From Mangifera indica (lineage: Eukaryota; Streptophyta; Magnoliopsida; Sapindales; Anacardiaceae), in the NCBI RefSeq assembly GCF_011075055.1, contig NC_058138.1:22108928-22172927 (forward strand): a DNA stretch of 64,000 nucleotides, read 5' to 3'. Below the pieces are notes generated by a model that did no database searches, was not told where the DNA came from, and saw only the letters and a program-made list of their open reading frames with translations. Of this stretch, positions 23,131-40,288 are shown one piece after another (position 1 is the first letter of the stretch; every line of letters starts with the position of its first letter). The position numbers and the translations under genes are program-made.

Positions 23131-23630
23131 ATTCTAAGAGGAAGCTGCTTGATTGAAAAAAAAAAAATGTTTTGACATCATCGAATAAATAGCTCAAGGA
23201 TTGGTTTACCTCCATAGGTACTCAAGGCTAACAATAATCCATAGAGATTTGAAATCTAGCAATGTGTTGCTAGACAAAAAACAAGAATCCCAAGATTTCT
23301 GATTTTGATATGGCAAAGATTTTCACCATAACTGAATCTGCTGCATATACAAATAGAATCATTGGAACACAGTGAGTATATCCCAAATTTAAAATATCTC
23401 CCTATTGTAAGATGTAGATTTTGCAGCGCCTCAATTATTTATTTGTTACATAGTAACTGGCTGTATTTGGTGAATGAAATCCAGAGGTTATATCGCTCCT
23501 GAATATACTAGAGATGGCATCTTCTCTATGAAATCTGATGTCTTCAGTTTCGGAGTTTTAGCATTGGAGATCATAAGTGGTAGGAAGAGTAACGGTATTT
23601 CTCAGAGGATAGTTTATACTGAAGCCTGTT
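23131..23630 (+). pseudogene. Plus-strand receptor-kinase relic (exons 5-6) facing copy A
   Basis: Starts after an intact acceptor (CTAACAG). It reads [16 protein letters not shown], a stop, [20 protein letters not shown], then [10 protein letters not shown] and frameshifts. After an intron-like gap it resumes as [20 protein letters not shown] with [15 protein letters not shown] at about 23487-23590. These are exons 5 and 6 of an SD1-type kinase, sister to the minus-strand genes. It lacks N-lobe, transmembrane and terminal exons and lies tail-to-tail with copy A. Confidence 0.8.
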
Positions 23631-23814
23631 GACTAGAATTACACTGAAACAATAGCAAGAAAGGAAGAAGAAAAGAGAGTTCCCTTATTTGTGCAATTCA
23701 CCTTATACAAAGAAAAAGTTCCAATTTAAACTAATGGGGAGATATCATATAAGCCACAGAATAGGAACAATATCTCCTAAATTCATGCTACTGTGAGATG
23801 TTTCCAAGTGTCCT

Positions 23815-26700
23815 TTATCGTGGATCCATCACAGATAAAGTTAAGTTATTAATTGTATTCTCTGCCTTGTTTATGCCACTCGCATCGTCCCCAACAACCT
23901 TTCTTTCAATGCAAAATGCAGGCTGTTTTGGCACTGGTAATTTTACACCATCACTTGTTATTGTTAACATAGAAACAACTACTGACATGCTAGGTCTGTC
24001 AATTGGATTGTGTTCAACACAAAGCAGAGCCAAGTTAATGCATCTCAGAACCTGCTCTTCACAACATGAATCGTGTAGTGTTGAATTCATTAGTTCCATG
24101 GCTGAACCTTCCTGCCACAACTGCCATGCCTGTGTCAAAACCATTAACTATTAAACATTGAGATGAACATATATGCTGGTTTCAACACATGATAATAATA
24201 AAGAACAGCAGAGCTACATTATGAACTTACATATCCAACAAGGTTGAGAGGGATGCCATCATAAAAGATAGTGTTGTTGCACCTCCTACCACTTATGATC
24301 TCCAAGACCAACACCCCGAAACTGAATACATCGGATTTCTTAGAGAAGATGCCGCCTATAGCGTATTCAGGAGCCATATAACCACTGGATTTCATTCATA
24401 AACTATCAATTAGTATGGTAAAAAATAATAATAAAGTTCATCGGAGCAGAGACTCACCGTGTGCCCACAACTCTATTCGTATTTGCTTCAGATTCAGTTG
24501 TGGCAAACACTTCTGCCATACCAAAGTCGGATATCTTGGGATTCATATTTTTGTCAAGCAATATATTGCTAGCTTTCAGGTCTCTATGAATTATTTTGAG
24601 TCTTGAATACTTGTGTAGATAAAGTAGTCCATGAGCTATTTCTTCAATGATGTTAAAACATTTTTTCCATTCAAACATCCTTCTTTCATTAGCATCTGTT
24701 AAAAAGGAAAAAGAAACGCTTGAGAAAGGTGTAACATAGTAGTCAAGCAGAATTTTAATTGAAGAAATACGCACATATACCAAAAATGTAAGTGTCCAAA
24801 CTTTTATTTGACATATATTCGTAGACCAAAATTTTCTCTTGCCCCTGAATGCAAAAACCCAAGAGTCGCACCAGATTGTTATGTTGTAATTTAGCTACTA
24901 TTATAAACTCTTTCTTGAACTCCACTAGTCCTTGTTTTGATCTTCCTGATAATCTTTTTATTGTTACTTCTTGTCCGTCAGATAATAAACCCTGAATAAT
25001 AATAAATAGTCATTGCTTAATATGCTCTACATAAACTTTTGGCGAAAGCAATAATTTTGTTGGTTCTTGTAACACCCCAAGCAAATCCCACCTCAACATT
25101 GTATGAGAATGTTATTCGATTAGAATGTTACAGTTATTTTCCAAATATACCTTGTAAACAGGTCCATAACCACCCTCTCCGAGTTTACTTTGAGATGAGA
25201 AGTTATTTGTGGCTAACATAATAGATGCCACTCTAAATACTTTCAAGTTGAAGCCTTTCTTTCCATCGATCTCAAGCTCCTTTGCTTCACTCATTAAATC
25301 AAATAGAAACTTTGCTGTTTGGAAATTAACGAGACAAAGTTGGATCAGTTGACATTCAATAAAATATATAACTATAATAGCTGCTTTTCATTACCTTCTA
25401 GTCTAAATCTTCTCCATCTAATGCACAAAAAAATAGCCAAGACGAGTATAACGATCAAGCCAGCCACTATAGCAAGTGAAGTTCCCGTCCATTTCAAAAT
25501 CTCCGGAACTGCAGCACCCAATAGTGAAATCATTTACTAATAATGTCTTCATCCATTTCTTTGACCATTTTATTCTATTTTTTTGTAATTGCCCCAATAC
25601 TAGTGTGTCATATCAATTAAGTACAAATATAGTTTCAACCGGCCATTTTCGAAAGGGTAGTTTGAACTTTGAATGAACATGTGAGATCAAACTTGTTGAA
25701 TTTTTTTACCCGACCTATATCTATCATGTCTATATATATAGTAAGTTACATAAATTATAATTATGATTTTTATCAAACTCAATTGTTTTTCCAAGGCCTT
25801 TTAACTCCATCGACAATAATTTAGTATTCAAAGGTCAATTGTCAAACCTGTCTGCTTTTTCTTGTTCTGAGGAATTGAAGTAAGAGAAGAGAGATCAAGA
25901 GCTCCAGCTTCTCCATTGATTTTAAAACTCCACCCTGAAATATAATGAGAACTAGAAAGCAGACCTGTTGCAGAAGTGAAGCCAATATACATGAACTCAT
26001 GAAAGATGGGTGAAAGATTTACTTTATAAGACAATAAGGGCAATCTTGGTCTGGGATAGTCTGGAGAGATGGTGACATTTAGTAAATTTTCAGATGCATC
26101 GTAATCGATCCATGCCAAGATTGGGTTTCCACTCGTGAGACTCAAGTTTCGTTTGGTTGAACTGTTATCCAAGTATGCTGCGGTTGAAGATACATTCGAA
26201 ATCAAACTGTTGATGTCGATGTCGATGCCAACATGGTTGGAATTGATATCTCCAAACTCAAAATCTTGAACTGTATCAAACTCAACGGCTAATAAATGAT
26301 TTGTGAAATTTCCTACATTGGTTCGGTTAAGGAGTCCTAGATACTGACTTGGTAAACCACTGAGTTCAATAGATGGTGATATGGTGAAGGCGAGGCCATG
26401 GCCACCAAGTTGTGGATACTCAGGGACGATACCTAGAACAAACGTGGAAGAGAAAGAAAAGACTTGTCCATCTGTGGAGTTCTTGAACTGGATCGGCGAG
26501 CGATAGAAGGCTTGACCTTGTATACGACTGGTATCGTTTGTTAGGCGAAGAATGCCATTTTTCTCGATTATTGCATCTTGACGTAAGATTATGTTGGTGC
26601 TAAAATCTTTGAATCCTGGAAAAAGGAGTTCATTGAGTTGGGATGATACTAGAGTGGAGAAACACAAGAGAACAGAGAAAAATATGGGAAAATTGCTCAT
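23815..26700 (-). CDS. Copy A: chimeric L-type lectin / SD1-type receptor-like kinase, seven exons
   Basis: Exons are 26700-25848, 25508-25395, 25314-25151, 24991-24781, 24695-24458, 24384-24231 and 24129-23815, giving 682 residues. Order: signal peptide ([20 protein letters not shown]); legume-lectin beta-sandwich to about 284 with metal-site words [10 protein letters not shown] and NHVGID; transmembrane helix about 293-313 ([20 protein letters not shown]); kinase with [18 protein letters not shown] (Lys about 389), [10 protein letters not shown] (Asp about 486) and ISDFGMA (Asp about 504), GYMAPEYA, and a C-terminus SVMDPR typical of SD1/CRK kinases. All catalytic residues are present. The protein should sit in the plasma membrane and couple a lectin-like ectodomain to Ser/Thr phosphorylation. 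Oddities: a 6-bp tandem duplication gives GIDIDIN where the other copies read GIDIN, and the TATA-bearing promoter segment found in copies B, C, D and F is deleted. An upstream in-frame ATG at 26752-26754 would add 18 residues; I prefer MSNF because it is the only start shared by all copies. Confidence 0.9.
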
Positions 26701-26766
26701 GGAAAGTACAAAAACGGAGAGAAATTGCAAAGTAATGGAGTAGGAAGAAACCATTACAGATTCGGT

Positions 26767-26926
26767 CCAGCCTCAAAAAGTTCCTGGGATAATAATGTTG
26801 TCGCCACTAACAGTTTGAAAGACTTGGAGAGAGGAAAGGTAGGTCCAGCCTCAAAAGGTTGAGGGATAAGAATGTTGTCAATGTTAAGTTCAGATTAACA
26901 TCGTTTAACTTTTGTGGAAATTTTTA
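26767..26926. promoter_or_regulatory. Copy A 5' flank with local duplication and missing TATA segment
   Basis: GGTCCAGCCTCAAAAAGTTC followed by a GGGATAA..ATGTTGTC word is present twice (about 26766 and 26841). About 110 bases that in copy B include CTTTATAAG are absent here, replaced by a direct join after CAGATTC. Confidence 0.6.
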
Positions 26927-27075
26927 AATCATTTGTTTGCTGTTGAGTTTGATACAGTTGATGGATTTTCAGAAGACAGGCTTGGATTCAGCAACCATGT
27001 TGGTGTTGGCATCAACAGCTGCAACTCGTTTGCCTCTGAACCTGCTTTAGCAGTTCTAAGAGTTGAACATGGACA
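26927..27075 (+). pseudogene. Plus-strand legume-lectin fragment, head-to-head with copy A
   Basis: The open stretch reads NHLFAVEFDTVDGFSEDRLG then FSNHVGVGINS, the metal-binding strands of a legume lectin domain. It ends in unrelated sequence. Comparable plus-strand fragments occur beside copies C, E and F, always in the same position, so they are relics of a sister gene. Confidence 0.8.
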
Positions 27076-28695
27076 CTTCACAAACTTAGAACTGCATTTG
27101 GTTGGGCTAAAATTTCCGGCCCACTAAGCCCAAACGACATTATTTCGATTAGAGCGCAATTTTTTTTGGGTCTTGTCGTGTGTATTATAAATATAAGGTT
27201 AAAGCTATGTCAACTATAGTTGAGAATCAGCATGCAAATGGTAAAAATGCCTATAATTCAAAACTTGCTTTTATTAATATCCTCTTAAATAAAGTATACA
27301 TTACTGAATAATCCCAAAATCACTGTTTAAAACAAGTTAAATTCAAGTTGGTAACCCTGTTTAAATTTTTCGTTGACCTTTTTATTTTCTTCAACGATTT
27401 TATATCTTTTTATAACCTTTTTTACTCTTTTATAATTTTTCTTTTTCATCATCATCTTCTTGGATCTTTCACATCCAGAACACTCATCAATCGAAGAGCA
27501 ATCAAAATGTTTTGACTACTCCAACCCTTCCTAATCAATTTGTAGTGATAATACCTTCAATAGATACTAAATATCGTTGAAAATTTATATGACCAACCGA
27601 CTAGTCACTCAAAGTTAATATATATCATTTCCTTTGACGATTCCTTCATGCATAAGAGAGAAGAAAATGTTTTCATGCTTTAACAAGAGGAAAAATATAT
27701 TACACAAATATTGGAATATATATAAATGTGAAATATCATGACCCAATTCAACAATTTTTATTAACCAATTAAACATATACAATAAGCACATACATAAAAT
27801 GCGACAGTACAACAATACATATAAACAATAAATATCAAAGAAGGAGAAAGAATATTTTATGTTCAGGCTGATCTCATAGAAGATGCAAGAAATGAAGAGC
27901 TATCTATATATAAGTATATTATATCTTAAACTTATCATAATGTGATATCACATGTATCCAGATATAGCAAGTTCTAGGTCATTACAGAAGGCAGAGGAAG
28001 AAACTAGTGCGGTGGAGCACGTGATGCATTGTTAGAAGTGAATTTTGTTCATGGACTTTTGTTATTGGTGGACAAAATATACGCAGCCACATGTTGTTTA
28101 ACATCTATATATATAATAAATGAAAAGGACGTAGAGCTGAATGCTATTGGTTACTTTAACAGATGGAAGTGCGGAAAGAGAATTGAGTTGGTAATTATTA
28201 AAACTTTTATTATTACATCTGTACATTCAACTGTGGATTAATGAGTAGTCATTGCCACTTCAAGCTAAATAGCAACTGAAGAAAACTTGGATGAGGCTCT
28301 TTCATTGGTTAGCGCTTGCTTGCTTGCTTGCATTGCATGGCTCATGGCTGAAGGTTGAAGTCATGGCTCATGATGGCTCACAATGCTGCTGCATGTATAA
28401 CTCATATAAGAACCACCATATCATCTTCTGCTTCTTCTTGATCAAGATTCCTTTGGATACATTGAAAGCCTTTATGAGAGCTGAAAATGGAATTTTTTCC
28501 TTTCCCAGTCCAATATCGATCTTACAATCACTGTGTTAGATAAAGTCAAATCTACTAATACATATCAAAAAAAAGTTTGGACACATTTATTTTCGGAATG
28601 CAAATCTTCTCTAAGTTGGTTTTACAACATTGAAAATTCGTTGTTTGATTTTTCATTGGCCTGCGTTTTTATCACTCTGTTTTCCCCACTAACAG
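27076..28695. repeat. Array spacer A-B (duplicated intergenic blocks)
   Basis: No gene is seen. Three blocks recur in the array: 27180-27480 (also about 38030-38300 and 57900-58150), 27590-27840 (also 38690-38940 and 58690-58860), and 27850-28110 (also 39005-39260 and 58945-59205, with a GAGCACGTGATGC G-box word). From 28117 the sequence switches to the Pur-alpha upstream block. The 66-codon minus frame at 27615-27815 belongs to the repeat and has no recognised domain. Confidence 0.75.
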
Positions 28696-28850
28696 ATTCT
28701 AAGAGGAAGCTGCTTGATTTATCACTCTGTTAATGGCTCCTGAATATACTAGAGATGGCATCTTCACTACAAAATCTGATTTCTTCAGTTTCGGAGTTGG
28801 AGGTAGGAAGAGTAAGGGTATTTCTCAGAGGATAGTTTATATTGAAGTCC
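28696..28850 (+). pseudogene. Plus-strand kinase relic facing copy B
   Basis: Begins with the same exon 5 start (CTAACAG then ATTCTAAGAGGAAGCTG) as at 23131, then jumps by deletion to [19 protein letters not shown] and [10 protein letters not shown]. Most of exons 5-6 is gone. Confidence 0.75.
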
Positions 28851-29065
28851 CTTGACTAGAATTACACAGAAACAATAGCAAGAAAGGAAGAATAAAAGAG
28901 AGCTCCCTTATTAGTGCAATTCACCTTATACAAAGAAAAAGGTCCAATTTAAACTAATGGGGAGAAATCATATAGGGCCACAGAATAGAAACAATATCTC
29001 CTGAATTCATGCTACTGTGAGACGTTTCGCAGTGTCCTTTATCGTGGATCCATAACAGATAAAGT

Positions 29066-32249
<3,184 letters not shown>

Positions 32250-32321
32250 TGAAGGTACAAAAAAGGGAGAGAAATTGCAAACTATTTGAGTTGGAAGGAA
32301 CCATTTTGAGGAAACAGATTC

Positions 32322-32329
32322 TTATAAAG
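32322..32329 (-). promoter_or_regulatory. TATA box of copy B
   Basis: TTATAAAG on the plus strand reads CTTTATAA on the gene strand. It lies 63-73 bases upstream of the MSNF start in B, C (36778), D (44474) and F (57214). Confidence 0.55.
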
Positions 32330-32590
32330 CTGAAGTAAGTTTTCAAGCAGAGGCAAATGTAGTCAAAGCGATTCATGTAAAGTCCGTAAAGGCGGCTCCG
32401 TGATTTAGGATTTTGTATAGACAAAACTCAGCCTCGGAAAATTCTGGGATAAGAATGTTGTCGCCACTAACAGTTTCAAACTGTTGGGGTCCATTGAAAG
32501 ACTACTTCGAAGCCACGAGATAGGTTAGTGAGGAGACAACAACCAGGAACAAAGAGAACGACGAGAGGGGAATGGTATAAAAACGATGAA

Positions 32591-32663
32591 TGGAGATGCG
32601 GGGTATCGATCCCGGTACCTCTCGCATGCTAAGCGAGCGCTCTACCATCTGAGCTACATCCCC
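32591..32663 (-). tRNA. trnA-AGC: tRNA-Ala (anticodon AGC)
   Basis: The minus strand reads GGGGATGTAGCTCAGATGGT at the 5' end and closes with CATCTCC plus discriminator A, pairing as a seven-base acceptor stem. The D arm GCTC-GAGC, anticodon stem CTCGC-GCGAG with loop TTAGCAT (anticodon AGC), variable loop AGGTA and T loop ATCGATA follow. G3:T70 pairing gives the alanine identity element. One flaw: the T stem reads CCGGG against CCCCG, a C:C mismatch where plant tRNA-Ala usually has CGGGG. It has 73 bases, no intron and internal A and B boxes. It may be transcribed, but with a weakened T arm. Confidence 0.87.
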
Positions 32664-32755
32664 TTCTCATCTTGACAGCTACAAATTTTTTTAAATAATG
32701 TTCATATGATTTCAGATTTAGTTCAATTGCATTTCGTGAAAAACAGAAAATGTTC

Positions 32756-32790
32756 AAATCATTTGTTCGCCGTTGAGTTTGATACAACAT
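32756..32790 (+). pseudogene. Stub of the plus-strand lectin relic beside copy B
   Basis: Reads SFAVEFDT-like codons (TCATTTGTTCGCCGTTGAG, then TTTGATACA), then breaks off into spacer sequence. It is recognisable only by comparison with the longer fragments at 26927 and 37758. Confidence 0.6.
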
Positions 32791-33385
32791 TCTTTCACTG
32801 AAAGCCCAATTAGCGGTTTGTTGGGTCTTGATGCTTGTGTATAAAAAATAAAAGGTTAAAGTTTTATCATTGTAAAATGTTTATAATTCAAAACCTACCT
32901 ATTAATATCCTCTTAAATATAGTATACATTACTGAGCAATCCCAACATTCTTGTCTAGCCCAAAATAAGCCAAATTCGAGCTAATAACCCTTGCTCGAAT
33001 TTGAATTAAGTCAGATCAAATATAATAAATTATTAAAAAATTATTAATATTTGTATGTTCTTTCGTAACTTTTTATCTTTTCAACAATTTTTTTTGTTTA
33101 TTAATAAATTTTTTCTTCAACTATCTTTTCCATCATCATCTTCAATGATTTTTCTTTTCTTCTTTTTATGATAATAAGGGATTTTTCTGACGAGTTTAAA
33201 TTGACAATCCTTCTTCTCTTTTTTTTTGTACTTAATAGCAATTTTTTTAATGAGTTTAAAGTAGCGCTTATTCGAATTTAGCTTATATTCACCACTTGGC
33301 TGAAGGTGATGGATACATACTTCATGAAGTAGAGGACTTGATGTTCAGGGTTTTGTGTAACAAGTGAAACTTGTCATCTACAAAT
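32791..33385. repeat. Array spacer B-C
   Basis: A shortened form of the spacer seen at 27076-27480 and 37990-38500. No gene is seen. Confidence 0.6.
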
Positions 33386-33387
33386 AT

Positions 33388-33727
33388 CATGATTTCGGTG
33401 TGGCAAAGATTTTCACCATAACTAAATCTGATTCATATACAAATAGAATCCTTGGAACAGGGTGAGTAGTATATCATAAAGTTAAACTTTCTCCGTTATA
33501 TAAGATGTAGATATTGCTGCATCTCAATTATGTACTTGTTACATAGTAACTGGCTGTACTTGGTGAATGAATTCAGTGGTTATATGGCTTTTGAATATGC
33601 TAGAGGTGGCATCTTCTCTACGAAATCTGATTTCTTCAGTTTCGGTGTTTTAGCATTGGAGATCGTAAGTGTTAGGAGGAGTAACTACAGAATTTCTCAG
33701 AGGATAGTTTACATTGAAGTCCCTTGA
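33388..33727 (+). pseudogene. Plus-strand kinase relic facing copy C
   Basis: It carries the end of exon 5 (DFGVAKIFTITKSDSYTNRI) up to 33461 and an open exon 6 ([31 protein letters not shown]). The Pro of the APE motif is replaced by Phe. The rest is missing. Confidence 0.75.
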
Positions 33728-33910
33728 CTAGAATAACACTGAAACAATAGCAAGAAAGGAAGAAGAAAAGAGAGATCCCTTATTTGTGCAATTCACCTTA
33801 TACAAAGAAAAAGGTCCAATTTAAACTAATGGGGAGAAATCATATAGGGCCACAGAATAGGAACAATATCTCCTGAATTCATGCTACTGTGAGATGTTTC
33901 CAAGTGTCCT

Positions 33911-36714
<2,804 letters not shown>

Positions 36715-36777
36715 GGAAGGTACAAAAACGGAGAGAAATTGCAAAGTAATGGAGTAGGAAGAAACCATTACAGATTC

Positions 36778-36785
36778 TTATAAAG
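36778..36785 (-). promoter_or_regulatory. TATA box of copy C
   Basis: TTATAAAG (CTTTATAA on the gene strand), 64 bases upstream of the MSNF start. Same position as in copies B, D and F. Confidence 0.55.
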
Positions 36786-36869
36786 CAGAAGTAAGTTTCC
36801 AAGCAGGGACATATGAGAAGACGACAACTAGGTGAAAAAGAATGACGATAGAACAAAGGTTTAAGAAAA

Positions 36870-36882
36870 TGAATGGAGATGC
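36870..36882 (-). pseudogene. tRNA-Ala 3' stub upstream of copy C
   Basis: AATGGAGATGC is the 3' acceptor end of the tRNA found at 32591. After it the sequence switches to CGGCCGTTG and transposon-derived DNA. Copy D has the same break (44564-44576). Confidence 0.6.
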
Positions 36883-36929
36883 CGGCCGTTGAAATATTTT
36901 GGCCTATACCAGGCATTTAAATATTTTTC

Positions 36930-37669
36930 GGCCGAAGGTATTGTCCTCACCAAAGGAATGCGGATGATCCAAGTTCTCACTTTTTATTTTTAAAATCTCC
37001 GTATAGTTAAAATTAACAAAATTATAATCTTTTAAAATTTTATTTTCTTTTTCTCACCTGAATTTTAAAAGTTAATAATTTTCTATTTTAAGTCAAGTTT
37101 TAAAAAATTCACATTTATCTTCTAGGCTATATTTTTAATATTTGACCATTCTCTTCGACATTATCATCAACTGTCTCGTTCTCAATAGTTTCTCTTCCTT
37201 TAATGGTTTGTTTCAATAAAACCCTAACCCTTTTAGTATTGTGTAAAGCCGCCTGGGAAAACGAGTTTGACAATCTCGTCTTTGTCATTAGTAAAAACAA
37301 TTCATCTTTTTAGAAGATGTTGCACGATACCGAAAAGGTTAGAGTTTTATTGAGATAAACCATTGAGAGAAGGGAAACTGTTAAGAGGGAGAGACAATCG
37401 ACAATGACACTAAAGAGAGTGGTTGGATATTGAAGATAAACCCAAAATATTATTATTATTTTTTAATTTGGTTAGCATAAAAATTATTATTTTTTAAAAT
37501 TTAAGAGGAAAAAAAGATAAAAATTTAATTTATTTTTAATATTATATATAAAATAATAATTTTACTTTCAAAATTAATAGACATAACAGTTCATAAATGG
37601 ATAAATGAGATTTTTAAAATTAAAAGATGAAAAATTAAGAAATCAACAATCATTGGGTGGGAACAAGCC
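36930..37669. mobile_element. Probable Mutator-like TIR element upstream of copy C
   Basis: About 740 bp starting GGCCGAAGGTATTGTCCTCA and ending, on the other strand, GGCTTGTTCCCACCCAATGA. Internal words (GTTTCTCTTCC, AAACCCTAACCC, AAAACGAG) match the better-preserved elements at 52174 and 53532. Flanking 9-mers agree only partly, so it is old. No transposase. Confidence 0.6.
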
Positions 37670-37757
37670 ATTTTTATTTGATGCGAACTTTTCTCCGATC
37701 ATTAATAAATGCTATATGATTTCACATTAGCATTGTTTAACTGTTGTGAAAATTTTA

Positions 37758-37960
37758 AATCATTTGTTTGCTGAGTTTGATACAGTTAATGGATTTGCAG
37801 AAGACAGGCCCGGATTCAGCAACCATGTTGGTGTCGACATCAACAGCTTCAACTCGTATGCCTCTGAACCTGCTTGCTACACGCATCAGCAGTTCTAAGA
37901 GTTGAACCTGGAAACTGGAAAAACAATCCAAGCTTGGGGCACAAACTTAGAACTGGATTT
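37758..37960 (+). pseudogene. Plus-strand lectin relic, head-to-head with copy C
   Basis: Reads NHLFAEFDTVNGFAEDRPG then FSNHVGVDINSFNSYASEPA, later AVLRVEPGNW. One Val codon is lost compared with 26927. A legume lectin core with frameshifts after about 37880. Confidence 0.78.
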
Positions 37961-39290
37961 GGCTGGGCTAAAATTTCCGGCCCAAACGACATTATTTCAA
38001 TAAAAAGCGTAATTAGCTGTTTGTTGGGTCTCCTTGTGTGTATTATAAATATAAGTTTAAAGCTATGCCAATTATAACTGAGACTCAGTATGCAAATGGT
38101 AAAAATGTCTATAATTTAAAACCTGCTTTTATTAATATCCTCTTAAATAAAGTATATATTACTGAACAATCCCAAAATCATTATTAAAAACAAGCCAAAT
38201 TCACACTGATAATCTCTGCTTGAACTCTCCGTTGACATTTTTATCTTTTTCAACAATTTTATATCTTTTTTTATAATTTTTCTTATTCTTTGAAAATTTT
38301 TCTTCTTCATTGTTCTTTTTCATCATTATCTTCGATTTTTTTCTTCTCTTTTGTTTGTACTTATCGACAACTTTTCTTACTATTTCATCGTTTAGTTTAA
38401 GATAATTCAAACTCAAATTAGTTTTTGTTAAAGTAGGGTTTGAATTCACCTCTGACTTGCAGAAGATGGATTCCAACTTCATTGAGTAGACAACTTGATG
38501 TTCAAGGTTTTATGTACCAAGTGAAACTCGTCATATACAAATATCATGATTTTCAATTTTTCACATCCAAAACACTTGTTAATCGAAGAGCTATCAAAAG
38601 GTTTTGATTGCTCCATCCCTTTCTAATCAATTTGTAGTGGCAAATGCCTTCAATAGGTACTCAATGTTGTTGAAAACCTATATAGCCAACCGACTAGTCA
38701 CTCAAAGTTAATATATATCATTTCCTTTGACGATTTCTTCATGCATAGGAAAGAAGAAAATGTTTTCATGCTTTAACAAGAGGAAAAATATATTACACAA
38801 ATATTGGAATATATATAAATATGAAATATCATGATCCAATTCAACAATTTTTTTTAACCATTTAAACATACACAATAAGCACAAACATAAAATGCGACAG
38901 TGCAACAATACATATAAACAATAAATATCATCAAAGAAGAATTGAATTTAAAAAAAAAAAATTATATTTTTCAATTTAATTAATATTTATCTCACAATAA
39001 GAATATTTTATTTTCAGGCTGATCTCATAGAAGATGCAAGAAATGAAGAGCTAGCTATATATAAGTATATTATATCTTAATCTTATCATAATGTGATGTC
39101 ACATGCATCTATATATAGCAAGTTCTAGGTCATTACAGAAGGCAGAAGAAGAAACTAGTCCGGTGGAGCACGTGATGCATTGTTAAAAGTGAATTTTGTT
39201 CATGGACTTTTGATATTTATGGACAAAATATACGCAGCCACATGTTGTTTAACATCTATACACAAGTGTGTACGCATAAGTTGCCATAAA
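37961..39290. repeat. Array spacer C-D
   Basis: Carries the same blocks as 27076-28110 in the same order. It ends at GTTGCCATAAAA (about 39291), where it joins sequence from intron 2 of the Pur-alpha-like gene. No gene is seen; the minus frame at 38708-38908 is the repeated 66-codon frame. Confidence 0.75.
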
Positions 39291-39787
39291 AATCTCAAGT
39301 ACATTCTTCTGCTTAATTATCAAATTTAAAGAAGAGTGCAAGATTATTTCAAGAAGCACATCTCCGGCCTCAGCATTGAGCTCATATTTCACTACCCAGT
39401 TGAAAGCTCCAGCAATTGTGCAAAGTTCCATCAAACATACATATCTGTTGACTTACTATTGCATTACTTTACATCCAGCAAAAATTTGTACGCAATGCAG
39501 ATTCTAACAATCCACATTATCTCACTGTACCTTTAATTCAAAAGATACCAAAATCTTCATCAGTCATGTATAAATTCATAATACACATGAAACCCACATT
39601 TGGCCAAGTAATCGCTACAGTATTCTTGAATCTATGATAAATGGTCACAAAACTGATTATACTTTTTAGTAATTTTCCTCCTCATTCCAACAAATTTATA
39701 AAATGCAGACAACCAATGGTCACTAAGATGAATTACAATACAAGCACTAGGAAATAAGTGGAGACAAAGACTACCATTTTACTTTAC

Positions 39788-40288
39788 CTTTAGAAAGTGG
39801 CCCCATTTGTTCTGCCCAACTTGAAAGAGGAACTCCTAAGCACAGAAAGAACAAGAAAAAGTTAGAAAAAAATTCAATGAAAAAGGTCTCCATCCCAGAT
39901 TTTGAAACCCGGTTATTAATAAAAAAAACTGTCCCGGAAAAAACAAAAGAGAGAAATGAAAGCGAGAGTACAGTACAAGTACCACTTTGTCATCGATCTT
40001 GAGTTGTTTTGGTTTGCCAGAGCCCTTCTTCGGTGTGTTGTTTTCAGAACCAGAACAAAAGCCTTCCAAAAAAACCAAGAAGGCAGTAAGTCCCCTTGAA
40101 GGGATCAAAATGGAGTGATCCTTCAGTGTTGATATTAGCATGAATTGATGGTGAGCATTCTCCTTGTACTCAAAACAGAACTCACTCTGCTCTATCTGCA
40201 TGTCCTTTCGTAGAAACAACACTTCCATATCACCGAAATAGCCTCCCGCCCCTGGTTCCTGCTTCTCCATTTCCCAAACACCAAACAA
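39788..40288 (-). pseudogene. Truncated duplicate of the Pur-alpha-like gene (exons 1-2 only)
   Basis: Exon 1 (40288-39983) and exon 2 (39835-39788) keep splice sites, lengths (306 and 48 bases) and open frames identical to the parent at 22490-21988, with scattered substitutions (for example FLRKNIQ becomes FLRKDMQ). Similarity continues through intron 2 to about 39291 and upstream through the promoter to about 40640. Exons 3-5 are absent, so only the first PUR repeat plus 16 codons could be made. Confidence 0.9.

Noticed and set aside
23798..24154. A 118-codon plus frame that recurs at 29091, 33894, 41529 and 49869
   Set aside because: It is the antisense of kinase exon 7, kept open only because the sense exon is conserved.
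26700..26754. Upstream start (MVSSYSITL) for copies A, C and D
   Set aside because: It is absent or out of frame in B and F, lies almost on top of the TATA box in C and D, and precedes rather than contains the signal peptide.
27615..27815. A 66-codon minus frame that recurs at 38708 and 58692
   Set aside because: It recurs because the spacer is duplicated. It has no domain, is very rich in Ile/Leu/Cys from AT-rich DNA, and its ends differ between copies.
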